NCBI RefSeq assembly: GCF_938041965.1
Contig: NZ_CALISE010000019.1
Location: 124,001-188,000, forward strand
Direction: 5' to 3'
Length of the DNA: 64,000 bases
DNA from: an uncultured Mogibacterium sp.
GTDB taxonomy: Bacteria; Bacillota; Clostridia; Peptostreptococcales; Anaerovoracaceae
The notes under the pieces are model-generated. The model did not search any database and was not told the DNA's origin. It saw nothing but the letters and a program-made list of their open reading frames with translations. Numbering within the stretch: position 1 is the first letter of the stretch; every line of letters starts with the position of its first letter. This document shows, one piece after another, positions 27,573 through 36,026 of the stretch. The position numbers and the translations under genes were made by a program.

Positions 27573-28773
27573 AAAGTATCTATCGCCATTTACGCCAGAC
27601 CAGTCTGGTGCGGTCTCTGTGCTGTTTCACTACGGCGGTATGCTGATAATCATGGATGCTGGTGGCTGCGTTGGAAATATCTGCGGATACGATGAGCCAC
27701 GTTGGGATAAGAAAAAGAGTGCGATATTTAGTGCAGCTCTTCGTGATTTAGATGCGATTCTCGGCCGTGACGAGCTTCTCATCCAGAAGACTAAGGAAGC
27801 ACTCGGAGATATAGACGCTAAATTCGTCGGCCTAATTGGGACACCTGTACCAGCCGTTATAGCTACTGACTATAGAGCGCTAAAGCGCCTGATGGAGACT
27901 GACTACGAGGTGCCAGTTGTGCCTGTTGAGACTAATGGAATCGATATGTATGACGAAGGTGTTAGCAGGGCGTTTCTACAGATACTCAAGAACTACTTGT
28001 ATGAAGAGGGAGGCTCAGGAGCGAGATTTATCGCAAATGGCAGTCTTGAGCAAAAAGCCATTAGCTTGGAAGAGCTAGAAAAGCTAGGAAAACTGGGCAG
28101 GATTGATAAGAGTAACGCGTCCGAAAGAGTTGGAGTAATAGGCTTTACGCCGCTGGACACTCCTGGAAGCGGCGACTACGAAGATATGGTGACAGCACTT
28201 CGTGAGCAGGGCGTGGATAGCCCGATTATCTACGGCATGAATGATACGCTCGAAGATGTGGCTGCCGCTGCACATGTGGATAGAAATATCGTCGTATCTC
28301 CAGGCGGTGTAAAGCCTGCGAGATGGCTAAGAGATAAATACGGCGTACAGTATGAGATATGCTATCCGCTGCCACAGGAGCGTTCAGATGAGTTCACCCA
28401 TAAGGTGATGGAGCACAAGCCTAAGAAGGTGCTGATCGTGCATCAGCAGGTTTTGGCAAATTCTCTTAGAGACGTGATTCTAGAAGCTTCCAAGGATGAG
28501 TCATTAGAGCACGTAGACGTCGCGAGCTGGTTCATGATGAGCAAAGAGGTTCGTCAGGAGCATGATGCTAAGTTAAATGAAGAGGATGAGCTCATGAAGC
28601 TCGTAGATGCAGAAGGGTACGATATAGTGATTGGTGATCCGCTAATCAAGAGGGCGCTTCCTGGATGGAAGGGTACTTTCCTCAGTCTTCCTCACTTCGC
28701 AATTTCGGCTTCTCTGTACTCATCGAGCTCAGATGAAGAATACTGGCAGAAAGCCGGAGATGTAGTGAAATAG
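27559..28773 (+). CDS. Nitrogenase-like component 1, K-type (set 2)
   Basis: 404 aa from ATG 27559, which has GGAGG 7 nt upstream inside the D-type gene. DAGGCVGNICGYDEPRW carries Cys 37, aligned without gaps to Cys 37 of the set-1 K-type protein, plus Cys 42. The set-1 Cys 19 is Val here. So set 2 retains fewer potential cluster ligands. It ends 20 nt before hypF with no terminator between, which suggests that the reductase and the Hyp maturation proteins are co-expressed. Confidence 0.84.
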   Translation: MKGLRKYLSPFTPDQSGAVSVLFHYGGMLIIMDAGGCVGNICGYDEPRWDKKKSAIFSAALRDLDAILGRDELLIQKTKEALGDIDAKFVGLIGTPVPAVIATDYRALKRLMETDYEVPVVPVETNGIDMYDEGVSRAFLQILKNYLYEEGGSGARFIANGSLEQKAISLEELEKLGKLGRIDKSNASERVGVIGFTPLDTPGSGDYEDMVTALREQGVDSPIIYGMNDTLEDVAAAAHVDRNIVVSPGGVKPARWLRDKYGVQYEICYPLPQERSDEFTHKVMEHKPKKVLIVHQQVLANSLRDVILEASKDESLEHVDVASWFMMSKEVRQEHDAKLNEEDELMKLVDAEGYDIVIGDPLIKRALPGWKGTFLSLPHFAISASLYSSSSDEEYWQKAGDVVK

Positions 28774-28793
28774 ATAGATATTGGTGATTACAA

Positions 28794-31223
28794 TTGGTAT
28801 GTAGATTAATTAGGATTTATGGAATAGTTCAGGGCGTTGGCTTTAGACCCTTTGTGAGTAGACTTGCGGATAGATATGGCATATCTGGAAGTGTCTGTAA
28901 CAAGGGCTCTTACGTTGAGATAATCGCAAGAGCAGATGAGCCCGTAATCGGCGATTTTGTACATGCCATAGAAGCAGAAGCGCCAGAGCGGTCTGCAATC
29001 GTCAAGGTTAAGGTTATGGATTATCCTCTGGATATAGAAGCTCAATCAGGCTTCGAGATTGCACTGAGCAAGCATGAGGATGGGCAGATATTCGTATCGC
29101 CTGACATAGCAACTTGCCCGGACTGTGCAAGGGAACTGTTTGATAAGAATAACAGGAGGTATCTCCATCCGTTTATAAACTGTACTCAGTGTGGTCCGCG
29201 TTTAACTATTCTCGACTCGATGCCATACGACCGAGAGAAAACCAGCATGGCTGGTTTTCCGATGTGCGAGGCCTGCAGTGATGAATATACCGATATGGAT
29301 TCGAGACGCTACCATGCTCAGCCTGTATGCTGTAACGACTGCGGGCCGGAGCTCTACACCCTCGTGGGCGGGGCAGATGGTACTGGGCGCCCCGAGGGTG
29401 CATATGGCGCGGCGGCGCTTCTAGAGACCAGGGCTGTGATCAGGAATGGCGGCATAGCCGCCATCAAGGGAATCGGCGGTTTCCACCTCTGCTGCGACGC
29501 CGCAAGCGAAGCAGCGGTCCAGCGCCTCAGACAGCTGAAGGCGCGCCCGATGAAGCCGTTCGCAGTGATGATGCGGGATCTCGAAGTGGTCGGGCGCGAA
29601 TGCAGGCTGGAGCCAGAGATGGAGCCGCTGCTTACCGGCCCGCAGAAGCCGATAATACTGATTCCTAGACGTCACGATTCAGTTGAGTCGGCAGAGCTTG
29701 ATTCCAATATACAAGAAGAAATTAAGACCAACAGCCAGATACGGCATAGATTAAGAATCGCAGCATCCGTAGCACCTAACAATCCAAATTTAGGGGTGAT
29801 GCTGCCATATACACCAGTTCATATGCTCCTCTTCGATTATCCTGATGATGAGACAATATCTGATATTCTGGTGATGACTAGCGGAAATCCATCTGGAGCT
29901 CCGATATGCATGAACGATGAGGAAGCGCTTAAGTATCTATCGCCGATGTGCGATATCATACTTTCCAACTCTAGGGACATACGGATAAGAGCGGATGATA
30001 CGGTTATGGCATTTTACAGAAGTAAGCCTTATATGATTAGAAGGTCGAGAGGATATTCTCCGCTTCCAATAGTAGCGAAGAGAGAAAGCTCGTACGCGGC
30101 GCTCGGAATAGGTGGAGAGTTAAAGAATGCATTTTGCCTAGGCGATAAGGGGCTTTTTTATCCATCACCATACATAGGTGATATGGCGGATATGAGAAGT
30201 GTGAGGGCGCTTGAAGCGGCAACAACTCGTATGGAAAGGCTACTAGAGATTCAGCCAGATATAATAGTGGGAGATATGCACCCAGGCTATAACACGAGTG
30301 AGATGGCTAGGGTGATTGCAGAGAGAGAAGGCGTTCCAGTTATGGAAGTGCAGCATCATCATGCACACATGGTATCGTGCATGGCAGAGAACGAATACGA
30401 GGGAACAGCTCTGGGAGTGACCTTTGACGGAACTGGATACGGTCCAGATGGAACTATCTGGGGCGGCGAATTCCTGCTTGGAGATGAGAGCGGCTACGAG
30501 CGTGTCGGCAGTATAGCGCCGTTTATACATGCTGGCGGAGATATCGCCTCTAGGGAGGGATGGCGAATCGCATACTCCATGATTAGCACAGCGCTCGGAA
30601 GCGAGGCGGCCAACCGCATAGGAGAGACACTCGGACTCGGAGACGAGAAGGGCAGGCAGAGCATCGACTTCATGCTCGGAAATAATATAAATACAGTGAA
30701 GTCAACAAGCGCAGGCCACCTCTTTGACGCAGTAAGCGCAGTGCTCGGCATAAAGTCAGCCAGCACCTTCGAAGGCGAGGCCTCGATGGCGCTCCAGTTT
30801 GCAGCTGAACGCGCCGAAGTACAAGGAATAAGCCTAGCGCCTTACGAGGGCAGGCTGATGAATATCGACGAAGAGCAGTTCGAACTGTGCACAGACACCT
30901 TGCTCATGGAACTAGCTGCAAGGAGTCTGGCAGATCAAGATACTGACCAGCTGGCATACTTCTTCCATAAAGCGCTGGCAGACATGATCGTAATCGCGTC
31001 CTGCTACCAGCGTACAAGGTGTGAAGTGAACGTTGTTGCCCTATCAGGCGGAGTATTCCAAAACCTACTACTTCTAAAACTAGTGGATGATGGACTTGAA
31101 CGAGAAGGCTTCAAAGTGCTGAAGCACGGAGTCGTACCGACTAATGATGGTGGCATAGCGCTTGGTCAGGCAGCTGCAGGAATAGCGGCGCTTCGGGATG
31201 AAGAACAAAATAAAGAACAATAA
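28794..31223 (+). CDS. hypF: Carbamoyltransferase HypF
   Basis: 809 aa, slightly long for HypF (about 750-780). Order: acylphosphatase domain (IYGIVQGVGFRPFVSRLA), two zinc fingers (CPDCARELF...NCTQCGPR and CEACSDEY...CCNDCGP), YrdC-like domain (IKGIGGFHLCCDA) and Kae1-like domain (VQHHHAHMVS, FDGTGYGPDG). HypF uses carbamoyl phosphate and ATP to load the HypE C-terminal Cys, the source of cyanide ligands for [NiFe] hydrogenase. The start is TTG at 28794; no ATG in frame precedes the domain. A GC-rich patch of about 330 bp (29320-29650) stands out inside the gene. It is downstream of the set-2 genes by 20 nt. Confidence 0.92.
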   Translation: MVCRLIRIYGIVQGVGFRPFVSRLADRYGISGSVCNKGSYVEIIARADEPVIGDFVHAIEAEAPERSAIVKVKVMDYPLDIEAQSGFEIALSKHEDGQIFVSPDIATCPDCARELFDKNNRRYLHPFINCTQCGPRLTILDSMPYDREKTSMAGFPMCEACSDEYTDMDSRRYHAQPVCCNDCGPELYTLVGGADGTGRPEGAYGAAALLETRAVIRNGGIAAIKGIGGFHLCCDAASEAAVQRLRQLKARPMKPFAVMMRDLEVVGRECRLEPEMEPLLTGPQKPIILIPRRHDSVESAELDSNIQEEIKTNSQIRHRLRIAASVAPNNPNLGVMLPYTPVHMLLFDYPDDETISDILVMTSGNPSGAPICMNDEEALKYLSPMCDIILSNSRDIRIRADDTVMAFYRSKPYMIRRSRGYSPLPIVAKRESSYAALGIGGELKNAFCLGDKGLFYPSPYIGDMADMRSVRALEAATTRMERLLEIQPDIIVGDMHPGYNTSEMARVIAEREGVPVMEVQHHHAHMVSCMAENEYEGTALGVTFDGTGYGPDGTIWGGEFLLGDESGYERVGSIAPFIHAGGDIASREGWRIAYSMISTALGSEAANRIGETLGLGDEKGRQSIDFMLGNNINTVKSTSAGHLFDAVSAVLGIKSASTFEGEASMALQFAAERAEVQGISLAPYEGRLMNIDEEQFELCTDTLLMELAARSLADQDTDQLAYFFHKALADMIVIASCYQRTRCEVNVVALSGGVFQNLLLLKLVDDGLEREGFKVLKHGVVPTNDGGIALGQAAAGIAALRDEEQNKEQ

Positions 31224-31304
31224 GAAGAACAATAAATAGTACAGTCACATGACTGAACATGGGTATAAAATATATAGAGATTAGAAAATGACGGAGGTGC
31301 ACAT

Positions 31305-31520
31305 ATGTGCGTGGGATTGAGAGCAAAGGTTGCTAATATAGAGAATAATATGGCTGTCATCGATGCTGGCGGCGTTAAGAGAAAGGTTTCTGCGGAGCTG
31401 ATTTCAGACCTAGCCCCTGGAGATTATGTGATGGTGCACGCAGGTCTTGCTATTGCAAGAGTTGCAGCAGATGAGGTGGCAGAAGCAGATAAGGTAATGG
31501 AGGAGCTGAATGACAATTAA
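31305..31520 (+). CDS. hypC: Hydrogenase maturation chaperone HypC
   Basis: 71 aa beginning MCVGLRAKV; the N-terminal Cys 2 is the essential Fe-binding residue of HypC/HybG. Ends with the usual acidic tail. HypC works with HypD to carry the Fe(CN)2CO group to the hydrogenase large subunit. ACGGAGGTG lies before the ATG. The 81-nt gap after hypF holds a small inverted repeat (31242-31255, CAGTCA/TGACTG). It overlaps hypD by 11 nt. Confidence 0.93.
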   Translation: MCVGLRAKVANIENNMAVIDAGGVKRKVSAELISDLAPGDYVMVHAGLAIARVAADEVAEADKVMEELNDN

Positions 31521-32580
31521 CGAGAGTGCAAAAAAAGCTCGCGACATTGTTACCGCTTACGACGGCCCGAAGCTTAGAATCATGGAAGTCTGTGGAACTC
31601 ATACGCATGAGATTTTTAGACTTGGAATCAGGAGACTTCTACCGGATAATATCGAGCTGATTTCAGGACCAGGATGTCCAGTCTGTGTTACGCCAGTTTC
31701 GTATATCGACGAGGCGGTCATGCTGGCGCTGGATAAGAAAGCGACAATAACGACTTTTGGAGATCTGATTAGAGTTCCAGGAACGGAGATGAGCATTGCA
31801 GGAGCTCGCAGCAAGGGGGCGAAGGTAAGTGTTGTATACTCGCCGCTCGACTCGCTAGAGTATGCCAAGGAGCATCCAGATGAGCAGGTCGTATTTCTAG
31901 CGGTCGGATTTGAAACGACAACACCAGGAAGCGTGATGGCGGTGCGAGAGGCAAAGGCACAAGGAGTTCAGAATTTCTCGATACTAACAGCTAACAAGAC
32001 GATGTATAACGCGTATCTAGCGCTCAAGGGCAGTGCTGATGCATTTCTGTATCCAGGCCACGTGAGCACGATGACTGGCATGGAGGAATACTATAAACTC
32101 CGTGATGAACACGGAATATCTGGAGTGGTTGCTGGTTTCTCTGGCTCCGAGGTGCTGACAGCGCTAGCGGTAATCATCAAGAAGATAGAAGAGAACAAAC
32201 CTTTCGCAGTAAATTGCTATCCAGCAGTGGTAACTGAAGAGGGAAGTCCTGCAGCTAGAAAACTCGTCGAGACAGTCATGGAGCCTTGCGATTCAGAGTG
32301 GAGAGGGCTCGGCGTTATAGAGAAATCAGGTGTTGAGCTTAGGCCAGAGTATCGCGATTACGATGCTAGATATAAGTTCAATCTTCCAAAGATAGAAGGT
32401 AGACCAAATCCAGCATGTAGATGCGGAGAGGTGCTACTCGGCAAATGCAAGCCTTACGACTGCAAGGTATTCGGTAAGGGCTGTACGCCAGAGCATCCGA
32501 TAGGAGCGTGTATGGTTTCTAGCGAAGGCGCATGTTCGGCATTTTATAAATACGGAGGCGATATATGGAACAAACAATAA
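31510..32580 (+). CDS. hypD: Hydrogenase maturation protein HypD
   Basis: 356 aa. Contains the HypD motifs EVCGTHTHEIFR, SGPGCPVCVTP and GFETTTPGS, and C-terminal cysteines for the 4Fe-4S cluster (CRCGEVLLGKC, DCKVFGKGC, IGACMVSSEGACSAF). It is the scaffold on which the Fe(CN)2CO unit is assembled with HypC. It overlaps hypC (11 nt) and hypE (16 nt), a tight operon. Confidence 0.95.
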   Translation: MTINESAKKARDIVTAYDGPKLRIMEVCGTHTHEIFRLGIRRLLPDNIELISGPGCPVCVTPVSYIDEAVMLALDKKATITTFGDLIRVPGTEMSIAGARSKGAKVSVVYSPLDSLEYAKEHPDEQVVFLAVGFETTTPGSVMAVREAKAQGVQNFSILTANKTMYNAYLALKGSADAFLYPGHVSTMTGMEEYYKLRDEHGISGVVAGFSGSEVLTALAVIIKKIEENKPFAVNCYPAVVTEEGSPAARKLVETVMEPCDSEWRGLGVIEKSGVELRPEYRDYDARYKFNLPKIEGRPNPACRCGEVLLGKCKPYDCKVFGKGCTPEHPIGACMVSSEGACSAFYKYGGDIWNKQ

Positions 32581-33569
32581 CCCTCGCGCACGGTGCAGGT
32601 GGGAAGCAGACGAATGACCTGATCGGTGGGATTTTCAAGAAATATTTTGACAACAAATACTTAACGGCGGACGATGCGGCAGTACTGCCACCTCCAACCG
32701 GAAGGATGGCGATGTCCACGGACGGATTTATCGTATCTCCTGCAGAATTCCCTGGTGGTAATATCGGAAAGCTCTCGATATGCGGTACGGTAAATGACCT
32801 CGCATGTATGGGCGCAAAGCCACTCTATATCTCTTGTGCATTTGTAATAGAGGAAGGCTTCCCAGTTGAGAAGCTGGACCGCATTGCTAAGGCGATGGCT
32901 GAGACGGCTCACGAGGTTGGCGTTTCAATCGTATCAGGCGATACCAAGGTTGCTGGCAAAGGGCAGGTGGATGGCGTGTTTATCACGACCACTGGCGTAG
33001 GCGAGATAATGGAAGGCGTTAATCCAGCTGGTGCAAACGCTGAACCAGGCGACAAGATCATCGTGACTGGAGACGTTGGCCGTCACGGCTGTACGATTCT
33101 ACTCGAGAGGGACAGATTCGGCATGGAGGCAAATGTGACTAGTGATTGTGCGCCTCTCTGGAATGCTGTAAATGCTGCACTTGAGGCCGTCCCAGACATC
33201 CATGTTATAAGGGATGCGACGCGCGGTGGAGTTGGAACTGTGCTCTATGAGATTGCAGATCAGAGTGATGTCGGAATAAAGCTAGATACTGAGTCAATTC
33301 CTGTAAATCCTGAAGTCGCTGGTGTCACGGGCATGCTCGGTCTAGAGCCACTCTATCTCGCGTGCGAGGGTAGACTGGTTATGTTCGTCCCTGCAAAATC
33401 CGCTGACGCTGTACTCGCAGCACTGCACAGCTCCGAACATACAGAGGGTGCGGTGGTAATAGGCGAGGTGATTAAGGAGATGCCTGGTCACGTTGTGATG
33501 ACAACGGAAATAGGCACTGAAACGCTGTTGCCACCTCCAAGCGGAGAGCTGCTGCCGAGGATTTGTTAG
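32565..33569 (+). CDS. hypE: Hydrogenase maturation protein HypE
   Basis: 334 aa, AIR-synthetase-like fold. N-terminal LAHGAGGKQTNDLI and the metal and ATP-binding VSGDTKV are visible, and the protein ends with PRIC, the C-terminal Cys that accepts the carbamoyl group and is dehydrated to thiocyanate. With HypF it supplies CN ligands. The intact C-terminus indicates a functional enzyme. It ends the operon; no clear intrinsic terminator was found in the 113 bp to the tRNA gene, and no hypA or hypB follows. Confidence 0.95.
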   Translation: MEQTITLAHGAGGKQTNDLIGGIFKKYFDNKYLTADDAAVLPPPTGRMAMSTDGFIVSPAEFPGGNIGKLSICGTVNDLACMGAKPLYISCAFVIEEGFPVEKLDRIAKAMAETAHEVGVSIVSGDTKVAGKGQVDGVFITTTGVGEIMEGVNPAGANAEPGDKIIVTGDVGRHGCTILLERDRFGMEANVTSDCAPLWNAVNAALEAVPDIHVIRDATRGGVGTVLYEIADQSDVGIKLDTESIPVNPEVAGVTGMLGLEPLYLACEGRLVMFVPAKSADAVLAALHSSEHTEGAVVIGEVIKEMPGHVVMTTEIGTETLLPPPSGELLPRIC

Positions 33570-33622
33570 CAGGATTGATAAACTAACGAAATCAAAAAAT
33601 CTTAGTTAATAGAAAAAAGTAC

Positions 33623-33651
33623 TAGACAAGTCCTGATATATTATGTATACT
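33623..33651 (+). promoter_or_regulatory. tRNA-Glu promoter
   Basis: TAGACA, 17-bp spacer, TATACT, with the start about 25 nt before the mature tRNA 5' end. A short inverted repeat (TCGTGTC/GACACGA, about 33656-33677) lies in the leader. Confidence 0.75.
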
Positions 33652-33682
33652 AATTCGTGTCGCACTCGTGACACGAATATAT

Positions 33683-33757
33683 GCCGCATTGGTCAAGAGG
33701 TTAAGACGCAGCCCTCTCACGGCTGAATCTCGGGTTCGATTCCCGGATGCGGTACCA
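33683..33757 (+). tRNA. tRNA-Glu(CUC)
   Basis: Full cloverleaf: acceptor GCCGCAT/ATGCGGT, D arm, anticodon stem CAGCC/GGCTG around loop CTCTCAC (anticodon CTC), T arm with GGTTCGATTCC, and an encoded CCA. Acceptor position 1 is a G-U pair. The 3' half is probably the attachment site of the adjacent prophage. Confidence 0.95.
33720..33757 (+). other. Putative attL within tRNA-Glu 3' half
   Basis: The integrase gene lies 140 bp from the tRNA 3' end and no host gene intervenes, the usual sign of tRNA integration. The exact core cannot be set without the right end; it should be a direct repeat of part of the T arm and acceptor stem. Confidence 0.6.
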
Positions 33758-33776
33758 AGAAAAATAGAGAAAAGCT

Positions 33777-33820
33777 AAAAGCCTTGTAACTACAGCAGTT
33801 GCAAGGCTCTTTTCTTTTTC
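33777..33820 (+). terminator. Terminator after tRNA-Glu
   Basis: AGCCTTG-AACT pairs with AGTT-CAAGGCT, followed by CTTTTCTTTTT. It may also serve the convergent integrase transcript. Confidence 0.8.
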
Positions 33821-33866
33821 GCCTATATTGCAGGTGTCCTAAATTGACCCGTTTTGTCGTGCCATG

Positions 33867-33882
33867 TGTGACATATGTCACA
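33867..33882. repeat. 16-bp perfect palindrome
   Basis: TGTGACATATGTCACA is a perfect palindrome lying between the attachment site and the integrase stop. It could be a site for an excisionase, a host factor or a regulator in the attachment region. No second copy was found by eye. Confidence 0.5.
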
Positions 33883-33898
33883 TTGAGGGAGTGTAAAT

Positions 33899-34915
33899 TT
33901 ATGCATAATCGGTGTATATTGCAGTTTTTTCGTTATGTTCGTAAATAAATGCAATATCACTCCAATACTTTTCTAACATAGGGAGTACCTTTACAGCTTC
34001 CTCGTATCGGCTATGCGTGTAGCGGTCTGTCATTCCCTCAAGGGAGTGTCCCGCTATTCGCTTAATATTTGCGATTGTCATGCCTGGAATATGCGCAAGG
34101 TCAGTTACATAGCTGTGCCTAAAGCAATACGGTTCTAGGTCGGATTTTGGCAGTTTAAGGGCATCCTGCAACTTCTTAAAAGACCTAGTGCGTTGATTAG
34201 CAGATAGTTTGCAGATATATTCGTTACCAAAGCCCTTATTACTGATTAGCAGACGGTCGCGGAGCGATTCTGGGAGGGGCACATATCGTTTTGCGTTTTT
34301 ATTCTTCGTTCCGTCAACATATAGGTACCCTTCGCCTATATCCTTGTAACGAACTCTAGCGGTTTCACCTGGTCGAAGTCCGCACAGTATAACTAGATCT
34401 AGCCAAAGCATATGCCCTACATAATTATTGCGCTCTAGGATAGTTGCCTCACGTCTTATCTTCTGCGGTGTAGCATCTGGGCAAGATACATACTCGCATG
34501 GGTCTTTACTGCATAGATCGTTTGCGAGAGCGAGACGGAATAGTTGCCTCAGTGCCGCAAGTACATTCTTAACATGACCTTTTGTGTGTCCTTTAGCTGC
34601 ATTCTCGAGCACCATTGTGATATGCAGCTCTTTTACATTAGCTACTCTCATTCCGCCTATAAGAGGAAGTATGTAATTATTAGTTACAGACTTGCGACCG
34701 TCAATAGTCTTCTGTGTTATGCTCGTCTTTGCATCTAATCGGTCGTACCAGAGCTCGGCTAGCTCGTTAACGGTAATAAAACGACCAACATGTACACCGT
34801 GTTCGAGCTCCCACTTCATGCGCTCACGGTTTGCAATCGCCTCTTCAAGTGTGCGCCCTTCGGCAAAATATCGCTTGCCGTTATGGGTAAATGTCTTTCT
34901 AATCCTCTTTTTCAT
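33899..34915 (-). CDS. int: Phage tyrosine integrase
   Basis: 338 aa. N-terminal Arm-binding-like domain (GKRYFAEGRTLEEAIANRE), SAM-like core-binding domain (VNELAELWYDRL), and C-terminal catalytic domain with Arg in CGLRPGETARV, the YCFRHSYVTDL box, AGHSLEGMTDRYTH giving His and the Tyr nucleophile. ATG at 34915 has AAGGAG 7 nt upstream; the frame is open further to 34951 without an RBS. It performs site-specific integration, here into tRNA-Glu. Confidence 0.95.
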   Translation of the reverse strand: MKKRIRKTFTHNGKRYFAEGRTLEEAIANRERMKWELEHGVHVGRFITVNELAELWYDRLDAKTSITQKTIDGRKSVTNNYILPLIGGMRVANVKELHITMVLENAAKGHTKGHVKNVLAALRQLFRLALANDLCSKDPCEYVSCPDATPQKIRREATILERNNYVGHMLWLDLVILCGLRPGETARVRYKDIGEGYLYVDGTKNKNAKRYVPLPESLRDRLLISNKGFGNEYICKLSANQRTRSFKKLQDALKLPKSDLEPYCFRHSYVTDLAHIPGMTIANIKRIAGHSLEGMTDRYTHSRYEEAVKVLPMLEKYWSDIAFIYEHNEKTAIYTDYA

Positions 34916-34964
34916 CGAAATACTCCTTATTTTGGGCACAAAAAGCACCACTTTGATATACGTG

Positions 34965-35067
34965 TTGTAATTAAGTGGCGCTACTGGTACAATATCAATT
35001 GATATAGTGTTGTTGGTATTGTACCAATAGCTCCGAATCGCTCCTATTGCAGTAGGGGCGTTTTTTT
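34965..35067 (+). ncRNA. Candidate small RNA between int and kilA-N gene
   Basis: A plus-strand promoter (TTGTAA 34965-34970, 17 bp, TACAAT 34988-34993) predicts a start near 35000. A terminator hairpin (CGC-CCTA/TAGG-GCG, 35039-35060) with seven T ends at 35067. Between them lie TTGGTA/TACCAA and ATATCAATTGATAT inverted repeats. No ORF of note fits. The product would be about 65 nt, antisense to nothing coding except the last few bases of the kilA-N gene. Both flanking genes are on the minus strand, so the terminator needs another explanation. Confidence 0.45.
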
Positions 35068-35905
35068 ATGTTAACGTTTTAAGCGACGGATTATCTATAA
35101 GTGATTTCATTTGTGATCTAGCAAACTCTCTGAGTTTTAAAAGACGTTCGTATTGAGATAATCCCTCTTTTATAAGTTGGGCATTGTAGCTTTCGAGATT
35201 GGTTAAGACTATAAGCTGCTCTATAGTAGCGGAATCACGGATATTTTCTGATTTAGCTTTATCTGGATTTGCGATACGCCATTCTTTTGCGGTCATTCCA
35301 AATAAAGCTACATTTAACACATCGGCTTCGTTAGCATATACAATGCCGTGTTGCCCCTTTGGAAGCTCGCTTGATATTAAATTTTCTTGTATAGCGTCTG
35401 TGTGAATCTTGTAGTTCGTTTTAGATAGAACCCTACGCAGATTCCAATTTAAAGAAAGACGGTTGTTCTCATCTTCTTTGAGTCGCTGATAATCCTTTAT
35501 TATGTATAGCTTGAATTCTGGAGAAATCCAAGAGGCGAACTCGAATGCTATATCTTTATGAGCGAAAGTTGCTGCATATCTGCCTGCTTTTGTTCGTATA
35601 CCTAGTGCGTTTGTTTTCTCAATCCAACGTTTAGGAGTCATGATAAAACCATTGGTACCAGCGTCTTCCATAATTCTATCGAATTCGATGGAATTAAAAT
35701 CAATATTGTTTAAGTGTTCCCACACGCCTAAAAATTGAAGAGTGTTTTTACTTCTCAGCCAATTTTGGATTGCGTAGCTTGGATATTCACCGTCTTTTTT
35801 CTTGGCTATATCGGTGAGTGATATATAATCTTCATTATCACCTTTAGAGATGACAGTTATCTCATAACCCTGTATATCCATCTTTTCTTGATACTCTTTA
35901 ACCAT
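35066..35905 (-). CDS. KilA-N domain protein
   Basis: About 279 aa. The N-terminal KilA-N DNA-binding domain is recognisable: DYISLTDIAKKKDGEYPSYAIQNWLRSK, then the conserved GRYAATFAHKDIAFEFASWISPEFKLYI. The C-terminal part resembles the DUF-type tail found with phage antirepressors. GGAGG lies 5 nt before ATG 35905. It may act as an anti-repressor or a lysogenic-region DNA-binding protein; the role is not established. It is in the lysogeny module, on the same strand as int. Confidence 0.87.
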   Translation of the reverse strand: MVKEYQEKMDIQGYEITVISKGDNEDYISLTDIAKKKDGEYPSYAIQNWLRSKNTLQFLGVWEHLNNIDFNSIEFDRIMEDAGTNGFIMTPKRWIEKTNALGIRTKAGRYAATFAHKDIAFEFASWISPEFKLYIIKDYQRLKEDENNRLSLNWNLRRVLSKTNYKIHTDAIQENLISSELPKGQHGIVYANEADVLNVALFGMTAKEWRIANPDKAKSENIRDSATIEQLIVLTNLESYNAQLIKEGLSQYERLLKLREFARSQMKSLIDNPSLKTLT

Positions 35906-36026
35906 ATACACCTCCTGCTAAACGAGTATTATCAACCTTAAAGATATGAAAAGATAAATCTTTTACAAAAAAAATCACTAAACTGGGACTCCATTTCATT
36001 ACCTCCTATAATGCATTATCGTTACG

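Noticed and set aside
21879..28773. Classical nitrogen fixation (nif) cluster
   Set aside because: No nifB, nifE, nifN or nifV; the H proteins are short and the K-type proteins carry fewer cysteines. Only nitrogenase-like can be supported.
35938..35999. 18-aa or 33-aa ORFs upstream of the KilA-N gene (minus strand)
   Set aside because: GGAGG is present, but the products are short, without recognisable features. The longer one ends at the KilA-N start and could be a coupling leader; evidence is too thin to list.
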